Assembly (NCBI GenBank): GCA_903921135.1
Contig: CAIXOY010000622.1
Span: forward strand, 1 to 20,388
Source of the DNA: an uncultured Gammaproteobacteria bacterium
GTDB taxonomy: Bacteria > Pseudomonadota > Gammaproteobacteria > Pseudomonadales > UBA5518
Length of the DNA stretch: 20,388 nt
Direction of reading: 5' to 3'
Below, in pieces: positions 14,579 to 20,388 of this stretch. Position 1 is the first letter of the stretch; each line of letters opens with the position of its first letter. The translations under genes were made by a program, and so were the position numbers. The notes below the pieces were generated by a model that was not told the origin of the DNA, did not search any database, and worked only from the letters and a program-made list of their open reading frames with translations.

Positions 14579-16492
14579 CTATTCCTCGAAGTAGGTGTAG
14601 CCGCGCAGGCTTGCGTCGAAGGCGGCGAGCAGCGTCTGGCGTTCCTGTGGGGAGATCCGCCCGGCGCGCACGGCATTTTCGGCGGTACGCCGGAACTGTT
14701 CCAGCAGTTGCTGCGGCTGGTACTCCACGTAGCTCAGGACGTCGGCGATGCTGTCCCCGTCGATCTCGCGTACGAAGTCGAAACTGCCATCGGCGTTGAT
14801 GCGCACGCTGACCACGTTCGTATCGCCCATCAGGTTGTGCAGGTCGCCGAGCGTTTCCTGATAGGCACCGACGAGGAACACGCCCATGTAGTAGGGCTCG
14901 TTGTCCCGCAGTGCGTGCACGGGAAGGGTTTTGCGCAGGCCGCGCGGATCGATGAAACGGTCGATCTTCCCGTCCGAGTCGCAGGTGATGTCGGCGATGA
15001 TGGCCTGGCGCTGGGGTTTCTCGGTGTGTCGATGCACCGGGATGACGGGGAAGACCTGCTCGATGGCCCACACGTCCGGCAGCGACTGGAACACCGAGAA
15101 ATTGCCGTAGTAGATGTCGGCGAGGGAGTCCTCAAGGCCGTCGAGTCCGGGAGGGACGCGGCGCGAGCCCGCGGTCTCGCGGGCGATGATGCGCACGATC
15201 TCGAGAAAGAGCCGCTCCGAAAGCGACAGTGAACGCAGCCGGATCTGGCCGCGTTTGAACAGATCGCGGATCTCGTCGCGGTAATAGACGGCGTCGTTGA
15301 AGCACTCCTGCAGGTTCTTGCCGCCGATACCGCTCAGCACCTCCGCGAGGTTGCGCAGCAGTTCGTGTTCGTCCGCACCGACCGCTGGCGGGTCGCCGGA
15401 TTCGAAGCTGGTGACATCCAGGATGTTGAACAGCAGCACCGATGAATAGGCCACGGTGGCGCGGCCGGACTCGGTGACGATCACCGGATGCGCGATGCCC
15501 TCGGGATCCAGCGTCGTCATGATCGTTTCGACGATGTCGCTGCAGTACTCGTCCAGCGAGTAATTCTTGCTGTACTCGTAGTTGGTCTGGGTACCGTCGT
15601 AGTCGACGGCGAGGCCACCCCCGAGGTCCAGATAGCCGAGCGCCGCGCCCTCCTTCACGAGGTCAGCGTAGTAGCGGCAGGCCTCGAGTACACCGCTGCG
15701 GATGTCGCGGATGTTCGGGATCTGTGAGCCAAGGTGGTAGTGCAGCAGCTGCAGGCAGTCGAGCATGCCTTGCTCGCGCAGAAGATCGAGAGTCTGCACG
15801 ATCTGTGAGGTGGTGAGCCCGAAGATGCTGCGGTCGCCGCTGCTCTCGCTCCACGCACCGCCCACTTTCGAGGCGAGCTTGACGCGGATTCCCAGGATCG
15901 GGCGGATACCGAGACGGTCGCTCGCCTCGAGAATGATCGGCAGCTCGGTGGGCGTCTCGATCACGAAGGTGACGCGATAGCCGAGCCGAAGCGCCTGCAG
16001 CCCGAGCGAGACGAACTCCTCGTCCTTGTATCCGTTGCAGACGATGTGACCCACGCCGGGTTCGAGCGTGGCGAGCGCTATCAGCAGTTCGGCCTTGCTT
16101 CCGGCCTCGAGGCCGTGCCCGTAGGCAGAGCCAAAGCGGGCGATCTCCTCGATCACCTGGCACTGCTGGTTCACTTTGATCGGGAACACGCCGCGGAAGG
16201 TGCCGCTGTAGTTCAGAGCAGCGATCGCGCGGGCGAAGCTCTCGTTGAGAACCGTGATCTGTGCGTCAAGAAGGTTTTCGATGCGAAGGAGCACAGGCAT
16301 CTGCCAGCCGCGCTCGCGCATTCCTTCGATGATTTTCGGGATACTGACGCCGACGCGGCCATCGGGGAACTGCACGTTCACCGTTACCGCGCCATCGTCG
16401 GACAGGTCGAAGTAACCCGCCCCCCAGTTCCTTATGCCGTACAGTTCGGCGGAGTCAGCCGCCGTCCAGTGGGGAGCGCCGTTGGTCTTCAA
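14579..16492 (-). CDS. speA: Biosynthetic arginine decarboxylase SpeA
   Basis: SpeA is a PLP- and Mg-dependent enzyme that converts arginine to agmatine, the entry to putrescine by the agmatine route. From the TTG at 16492 it has 637 residues, matching the pseudomonad enzyme (about 636) and near E. coli (658). YGIRNWGAGYFDL opens the fold; the PLP Lys106 sits in GVFPIKVNQQ; LLHYHLGSQIPNI and LDLGGGLAVDYDGT follow; the C-terminal half has NISVFQS-like GNFSVFQSLPD and PYYMGVFLVGAYQETLGDLHNL. The start is not certain. TTG 16492 has CGGAGGA and a closer AGG upstream and gives the family-like N-terminus. ATG 16543 has no ribosome site, and the frame is open to 16660 across a G9 tract and into the DUF1214 gene. 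First gene of the operon with CASDH and nspC. Confidence 0.95.
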   Translation of the reverse strand: MKTNGAPHWTAADSAELYGIRNWGAGYFDLSDDGAVTVNVQFPDGRVGVSIPKIIEGMRERGWQMPVLLRIENLLDAQITVLNESFARAIAALNYSGTFRGVFPIKVNQQCQVIEEIARFGSAYGHGLEAGSKAELLIALATLEPGVGHIVCNGYKDEEFVSLGLQALRLGYRVTFVIETPTELPIILEASDRLGIRPILGIRVKLASKVGGAWSESSGDRSIFGLTTSQIVQTLDLLREQGMLDCLQLLHYHLGSQIPNIRDIRSGVLEACRYYADLVKEGAALGYLDLGGGLAVDYDGTQTNYEYSKNYSLDEYCSDIVETIMTTLDPEGIAHPVIVTESGRATVAYSSVLLFNILDVTSFESGDPPAVGADEHELLRNLAEVLSGIGGKNLQECFNDAVYYRDEIRDLFKRGQIRLRSLSLSERLFLEIVRIIARETAGSRRVPPGLDGLEDSLADIYYGNFSVFQSLPDVWAIEQVFPVIPVHRHTEKPQRQAIIADITCDSDGKIDRFIDPRGLRKTLPVHALRDNEPYYMGVFLVGAYQETLGDLHNLMGDTNVVSVRINADGSFDFVREIDGDSIADVLSYVEYQPQQLLEQFRRTAENAVRAGRISPQERQTLLAAFDASLRGYTYFEE

Positions 16493-16616
16493 TTCTTGCC
16501 TGATCCTCCGCTGCTGTGGTCGATACCCGGGTGGGGCGCGCATGGTGCGTTGCGCCCCCCCCCATATCAAGCATGCGAGGGATGAATTTTTCGTGAATTT
16601 ACGTGGCCTCTGGCGC
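16493..16616 (-). other. Gap between the DUF1214 gene and speA, with a 9-base C/G tract
   Basis: No gene is seen in these 124 bases. A run of nine C (16555-16563; nine G on the coding strand) lies 60-70 bases upstream of the chosen speA start. The flank 16585-16600 is AT-rich by local standards. I could not find a convincing -35/-10 pair with 16-18 base spacing, nor a terminator for the DUF1214 gene. Confidence 0.5.
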
Positions 16617-17798
16617 CTATGCCGGGTAGCGGTTGAGGATGCCGGTGCGCCGGTCGGCAAGTTGCCGGCGTCGCTCCTCGGGCGTGATCCGCCGGACTGC
16701 GGAGGGCAGGGCGTATTCCAGCGCCGAGGCCTCCACCAGCGAGCAGTCCGGGCGCGGGTAGTGGTCGGTGCCGATCCAGCGGTAGGTGATGTAACCCTCG
16801 GTGTATCCCGAGGGGTCGAGCCAGTTCGGCAGGCCCGGATCCTCGTGGCTCACAACCACGATCAGTTCGCCATCGTCTTCGATGGTGGCATGGTCGCAGT
16901 TGGTGCTGCAGAGGCGGTACCGGTAGTCCATCGTTTCCCAGTAGTAGTTGCCGAATTCGACGCCCCACCAGTAGCCCTCTGGCGGCCTCACGCGCACGAT
17001 CAGTGCTTCACCGGGAGCGACCTTCCAGTAGCAGATCAGCGGTTCCCCTCCGGGCGTGGCGTCTATCGCATTGCGGTCGAGCTCCCGGTAGGAAAGGAAA
17101 CGGTGCGGCTGTGATTGCCAGCGGTCCAGCATGTCGGCCCAGTAGTGCAGGGAGACATCGACCCAGCGCGCAGCGTTGGCAAGCCCCTTGGCGAGCCGTT
17201 CGGCATCAGGAACCGCGGGCGGGGCGAGCGGGTCGGCACCCAGGCGGTCGATCCGGGCGCGCATGGGCCGCTCGCCCGACCAGTCTCCGAAGAACTGCCG
17301 GATCGTGACGCGGTAGGTGCCGGCTGAGGTACGGATCCAGTTGCCCGGTTGCGGCTCAGGTGAGAGCAGGACACGGAACTGCCCGTCGGTGTCGATTTCC
17401 AGATCCTTGCCCAGCAGGGTACCCACCACCTTGCCGCCCCAGGGCGTTGCGCCGTCCTCGAGCACGGTGATGGCGAAATAGCGCGCCGTTCCCCGGTCGC
17501 CGTGTATCACGTAGGTGTCGGTGCCGTTCACGGGGGCGCCCACATAGATCGCGTCGGTGTTGTCCCCGCCCTGTTTGCGCACCGGATCGAAGTAGTGCAT
17601 CAACTCGGGATACAACGGATCGTTGTTCTCGAACTCGAACTGCAAGCCGAGGGCGATGTTCCGTGCAAGCGCACGCGCGCCTGTGACCTGGTCTATCTCG
17701 CGCGTTGGCGTCGTCGGACGAACGAGCAGTCGCCCCGCCTGTTTCAGGTTGTCGCAGAAATCTTCCCAGGCGCGGAGCGCCTCGTTGTGATCGGCCAT
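16617..17798 (-). CDS. DUF1214 domain-containing protein, unknown function
   Basis: A 393-residue protein with no clear signal peptide or membrane segment. The C-terminal part carries the DUF1214 pattern (EDDGELIVVVSHEDPG, then LPNWLDPSGYTEGYITYRWIG), which is a beta-sandwich domain often found with DUF1254. The central region has GTDTYVIHGDRGTARYFAITV and KDLEIDTDGQFRVLLS, also beta-rich. I do not know an established reaction for the family. ATG 17798 is chosen because AGGAGA lies 7 bases upstream; the frame is open to 17900 but that extension has no ribosome site. It is co-directional with speA, 124 bp upstream of it, and divergent from the TerC-family gene. A polyamine role is only suggested by position. 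The ends of the coding region look intact. Confidence 0.82.
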   Translation of the reverse strand: MADHNEALRAWEDFCDNLKQAGRLLVRPTTPTREIDQVTGARALARNIALGLQFEFENNDPLYPELMHYFDPVRKQGGDNTDAIYVGAPVNGTDTYVIHGDRGTARYFAITVLEDGATPWGGKVVGTLLGKDLEIDTDGQFRVLLSPEPQPGNWIRTSAGTYRVTIRQFFGDWSGERPMRARIDRLGADPLAPPAVPDAERLAKGLANAARWVDVSLHYWADMLDRWQSQPHRFLSYRELDRNAIDATPGGEPLICYWKVAPGEALIVRVRPPEGYWWGVEFGNYYWETMDYRYRLCSTNCDHATIEDDGELIVVVSHEDPGLPNWLDPSGYTEGYITYRWIGTDHYPRPDCSLVEASALEYALPSAVRRITPEERRRQLADRRTGILNRYPA

Positions 17799-17957
17799 GG
17801 CGGTGTCTCCTGTCGAGGAAGTGGCGAGCGGCGCACAGTGTAGGTGCAGGGTGCGGGTGCGGCGATACTCCGAATGCAGGAGCTCTGTCCCGCACGCCAT
17901 TGCCGTACCGGATAGGCTCGATTAGTCTGCCCGGCCCCTCACCCGGATGATCAGAGC
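17799..17957. other. Divergent DUF1214 / terC-family intergenic region
   Basis: No gene is seen. A possible + strand promoter for the TerC-family gene is TTGCCG (17900-17905), 17 bases, TAGTCT (17923-17928). I see no yybP-ykoY-like manganese riboswitch pattern, which precedes some TerC-family genes. On the - strand only an isolated TACACT is found, without a partner -35. Confidence 0.35.
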
Positions 17958-18707
17958 ATGTTCGATTGGATGGCGAGTCCTGAAGCATGGGCCGCGTTGG
18001 CAACCCTGACGGCTCTCGAGATTGTCCTCGGTATCGACAACATCATCTTTCTCACGATCCTCGTGGGCAGGCTCCCGCCGGAACAGCGCCACTCGGCGAG
18101 GCTGCTGGGGCTCGGGCTTGCGATGATCACGCGGATCTTGCTGCTGCTCTCGCTCGCGTGGGTTGCCAAGCTCACAGAACCCCTGTTCGTGATCCCGTGG
18201 AGCACCATAGAGGTCACCGGACGCAATCTCGTGTTGCTGCTCGGCGGCTTTTTCTTGCTGGTCAAGGCAACGCTCGAGATCCATGCCTCAGTCGAGGGTG
18301 AGGGCGATGCTGCGGAGGCCGATCGCGCGGTACCGCATGCGGCCTACTTCGGGACACTCGTGCAGATCGCGATCATCGATATCGTCTTCTCGCTCGATTC
18401 CGTCATCACGGCGGTCGGGATGGCGCGGGATATCCCGGTCATGGTGATCGCCGTTGTCGCGGCCGTAGCCGTCATGATGTTCGCCGCGAAGCCCTTGGGG
18501 GATTTCGTCGAGCGCCACCCGACTGCAAAAGTGCTGGCCTTGGCGTTTCTCGTGATGATCGGCACCGCCCTGATTGCCGAGGGCTGCGGCGTGCACGTGC
18601 AGAAGGCCTATCTCTATGTGGCGATGGCGTTCTCGGTGGGTGTGGAGATGCTGAACATCCGGATGAGAGGCAATCTCCAGCGTCGCCTACCGCCCACGGC
18701 GGGGTAA
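17958..18707 (+). CDS. TerC family integral membrane protein (YgdQ-like)
   Basis: A polytopic inner-membrane protein of the TerC superfamily, some members of which (Alx/MntP-like physiology, TerC itself) are linked to metal-ion export, notably manganese, or tellurium resistance. The product is 249 residues, nearer the E. coli YgdQ (about 237) than the longer Alx type (about 320). It has roughly seven hydrophobic segments. The two signature repeats with in-membrane acidic residues are EIVLGIDNIIFLTILV (about residue 21) and IDIVFSLDSVITAVGM (about residue 140). GDFVERHPTAKVLALAFL and SVGVEMLNIRMR near the end also match YgdQ. ATG 17958 has only a weak GGATGA upstream. Its stop is one base from the convergent motB stop, with no terminator between. 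The transported substrate cannot be told from sequence. Confidence 0.88.
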   Translation: MFDWMASPEAWAALATLTALEIVLGIDNIIFLTILVGRLPPEQRHSARLLGLGLAMITRILLLLSLAWVAKLTEPLFVIPWSTIEVTGRNLVLLLGGFFLLVKATLEIHASVEGEGDAAEADRAVPHAAYFGTLVQIAIIDIVFSLDSVITAVGMARDIPVMVIAVVAAVAVMMFAAKPLGDFVERHPTAKVLALAFLVMIGTALIAEGCGVHVQKAYLYVAMAFSVGVEMLNIRMRGNLQRRLPPTAG

Positions 18708-18708
18708 A

Positions 18709-19752
18709 TCAGGGGGGCGGCGCTTCCGGGGTCTGGGCGCCCGGAGGGGGGGCAGCCGCGTTTTCGTCGTTGATGATCTCTTCCTGCGTGCGCGTGACCA
18801 GCGAGTTCCCCTTCAGAGCGTCCTCGATCTCTTTCTTCAGGACCAGGATGACGATCCTGCGGTTGGAGGGATCCTCCGGTTTTTCCAGCAGACGGGGAAC
18901 CGAGGGGCCCATGCCCTGGACGGTCAGTATCTTCTGCTCGGGATATTCCCCGTCGAGCAGCGCCCGGCGTGCACTGTTCGCGCGGTCAGCGGAGAGTTCC
19001 CAGTTGGTGTAATCGGAGCCGGGACCATAGGGAACGGAATCGGTATGGCCATTCACGCTCAGCTTGTTCACGACCTTGTTCAGGATCGTTGCAAGGCGGT
19101 ACAGCACCTCTTCGGCGTATATCTCGAGCTCCTTCGAGCCGCTCTCGAACATCGGGCGGTTGGCCTTGTCGACGATCTGGATCCGCAGGCCCAGCGCGGT
19201 CTGATCGATCAGGATCTGATCGCGCAGCTTCACGAAAGCCGAATCGTCACGCGAGAGTTCTTTTTTGAGGTCCTCCTGCAGCGAGTCGAGCGATTTCTGT
19301 TCCCGCTCGGCCTGCTCCCGCGCGACCTCGGCATCGGATGCTTTGTCCAGATCGGGCTTGCCCTGTGTTTCAGGTTCCGGCGGTTTTTCCGGCGTTGCAG
19401 CTTCGGCACCCGATTGGGCGATCGGATCCTGGGAGGTCTGCGGCTGGGTGAGAGGATTGTCCCAGTTGATCATGCCCTGATTGGCGCCACCCGGGCCGGT
19501 ATTTCCCATGCCCGGCGCATCCAGGCCTCCGCCTTGGCCTGCGATGGACCCTGCCGGATCCCTGAAGTAGGCCTGAACCTGCTGACGATCTTCCTTGCTG
19601 GTGCTGCCAAGCAACCACAGCAGGAGGAAGAAGGCCATCATCGCGGTCACGAAGTCGGCGTAAGCAACCTTCCAGGCACCACCGTGATGACCGTGGCCGG
19701 CAACCTTCTTTTTCTTGATGATGATCGGCTGTTCGCCGCCGGCGCTCGCCAT
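18709..19752 (-). CDS. motB: Flagellar motor stator protein MotB
   Basis: MotB pairs with MotA as the proton-conducting stator and anchors it to peptidoglycan. The product is 347 residues, longer than E. coli MotB (308). The N-terminal basic IIIKKKK leads to one membrane segment, AYADFVTAMMAFFLLLWLL, containing the essential proton-binding Asp at about residue 33. Next comes a plug and a long Gly/Pro/Gln/Glu-rich linker (about 70-150), then a charged coiled-coil-like helix. The OmpA-like peptidoglycan-binding domain (about 190-312) has VNGHTDSVPYGPGSDYTNWELSADRA-type sequence and GPSVPRLLEKPEDPSNRRI. The C-terminus ends in an Ala/Pro tail of about 20 residues. ATG 19752 follows the motA stop by 3 bases, so the pair is coupled. 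The membrane motif is of the proton (MotB) type rather than the sodium PomB type. Confidence 0.95.
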   Translation of the reverse strand: MASAGGEQPIIIKKKKVAGHGHHGGAWKVAYADFVTAMMAFFLLLWLLGSTSKEDRQQVQAYFRDPAGSIAGQGGGLDAPGMGNTGPGGANQGMINWDNPLTQPQTSQDPIAQSGAEAATPEKPPEPETQGKPDLDKASDAEVAREQAEREQKSLDSLQEDLKKELSRDDSAFVKLRDQILIDQTALGLRIQIVDKANRPMFESGSKELEIYAEEVLYRLATILNKVVNKLSVNGHTDSVPYGPGSDYTNWELSADRANSARRALLDGEYPEQKILTVQGMGPSVPRLLEKPEDPSNRRIVILVLKKEIEDALKGNSLVTRTQEEIINDENAAAPPPGAQTPEAPPP

Positions 19753-19755
19753 GGA

Positions 19756-20388
19756 TCAGGCCGGCTTCTGCTTGACGCGTTCCTCGACCTCGGTCCAGGT
19801 GGGGCGTACCGAGTGGTAGAGCACCTTGCGTCCGAATTCGACCGCCAGTTGCGGTGGGGCGCCGTTGAAGCTCGCCATCATGGAGACCTTGATGCACTCG
19901 TAGAACTTGGCTTCTTCGCGGGCCTTGTGCTCGAGGTACTTGCTCATCGGGCCGAAGATCCCGTAGGACATCAGGATGCCCAGGAAGGTACCGACCAGCG
20001 CCGCGCCCACGTGGTGGCCGAGTACTGCAGGGTCGCCCCCGATATGGCTCATGGTGATCACCACCCCCATCACCGCGGCCACGATGCCGAAGCCGGGCAA
20101 ACCGTCGGACAGGTTGCCGAGGGATGCAGGCACCAGATGCGATTCGGTGTGGTGCGTTTCGAGTTCGGCATCGAAGAGCGCGTCGAGGTCATGGCTCGCG
20201 ACACCGCCCAGTGTCATCACCCGGAGATAGTCGATGATGAAGTCCATCGAGCCGTGGATCTTCTCGATGGTGGGGTACTTGCTGAAGATGGGGCTCTCGG
20301 CGGGGGCATCGATGTCCTTCTCGATTCCCAGCAGGCCTTCCCGTCGGATCTTGTTGAAGATCTCGTACATCAGCGCCAGCAGTTCGAG
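19756..20388 (-). CDS. motA: Flagellar motor stator protein MotA (5' end beyond window)
   Basis: MotA is the membrane subunit of the stator whose cytoplasmic loop contacts the rotor protein FliG. The visible 210 residues correspond to about position 75 onward of E. coli MotA (295 residues). The frame is open to the right edge (LELLALMYEIFNKIRREG), so the ATG at 20370 is an internal Met and the first two membrane segments lie outside. The loop residues matching E. coli Arg90 and Glu98 are present in KIRREG and GIEKDID. Membrane segments 3 and 4 are GFGIVAAVMGVVITM and AALVGTFLGILMSYGI, with the conserved Pro in GLPGFGIV. The C-terminal PPQLAVEFGRKVLYHSVRPTW is characteristic. It lies directly upstream of motB in the standard motAB order. 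Confidence 0.95.
   Translation of the reverse strand, partial: LELLALMYEIFNKIRREGLLGIEKDIDAPAESPIFSKYPTIEKIHGSMDFIIDYLRVMTLGGVASHDLDALFDAELETHHTESHLVPASLGNLSDGLPGFGIVAAVMGVVITMSHIGGDPAVLGHHVGAALVGTFLGILMSYGIFGPMSKYLEHKAREEAKFYECIKVSMMASFNGAPPQLAVEFGRKVLYHSVRPTWTEVEERVKQKPA

Noticed and set aside
16493..16660. N-terminal extension of speA to 16660
   Set aside because: It would overlap the DUF1214 coding end, cross the G9 tract and add residues with no SpeA match.
17799..17957. yybP-ykoY manganese riboswitch before the TerC-family gene
   Set aside because: I could not find the paired stems and conserved loop sequences, and the spacer is short and shared with a divergent gene.
18690..18702. 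CCGCC-CAC-GGCGG hairpin at the end of the TerC-family gene as a terminator
   Set aside because: The stem is only 5 bp, lies within the coding region, and no T-run follows on either strand.

Overview
The window reads as a core-genome stretch of a high-GC gammaproteobacterium (inference). The clpX–lon–hupB–ppiD order is the one seen in enterics and pseudomonads. The ETF-ubiquinone oxidoreductase, SpeA (about 637 residues) and DUF1285 protein look Pseudomonas-like, and MotA/MotB are of the proton-motor type. A marine Pseudomonadales/Cellvibrionales-type relative is plausible, but I cannot assign a genus from sequence alone. Both ends are cut: clpX lacks its 5' end on the left and motA lacks its 5' end on the right.

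Layout. (1) Positions 1-5973, + strand: protein quality control and nucleoid genes clpX (partial), lon, hupB and ppiD. lon has a near-consensus heat-shock (RpoH) promoter inside the clpX-lon gap. (2) 5995-8510, + strand: an Sfp-type phosphopantetheinyl transferase, a short ACT-domain 3-phosphoglycerate dehydrogenase (serA) and a DUF1285 protein. (3) 8526-12131: the fatty-acid/amino-acid electron-transfer module. etfD (ETF-QO, - strand) is divergent from etfB-etfA (+ strand) across a 280-bp spacer holding a good sigma70-type promoter and a nested leader hairpin; a strong terminator follows etfA. (4) 12186-16492, - strand: a tight polyamine operon speA - carboxy(nor)spermidine dehydrogenase - nspC, preceded on the same strand by a DUF1214 gene (16617-17798). 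(5) 17958-18707, + strand: a TerC-family (YgdQ-like) membrane protein, convergent with motB and motA (18709-20388, - strand).

How the genes work together. ClpX and Lon are ATP-dependent proteolysis components, and PpiD is a periplasmic folding factor. EtfA/EtfB collect electrons from acyl-CoA and other dehydrogenases and pass them to ETF-QO and the quinone pool. SpeA makes agmatine; the CASDH and NspC pair builds spermidine from putrescine and aspartate semialdehyde without decarboxylated SAM. The agmatine-to-putrescine step is not in the window. MotA/MotB form the flagellar stator.

I saw no phage, insertion sequence, CRISPR, tRNA/rRNA or defence genes, and no clearly novel system. The points most worth checking are regulatory (the lon heat-shock promoter embedded in a palindrome, the etfBA leader hairpin, the G9 tract and TTG start of speA), the apparent loss of the usual catalytic Glu in SerA, and the polyamine operon.
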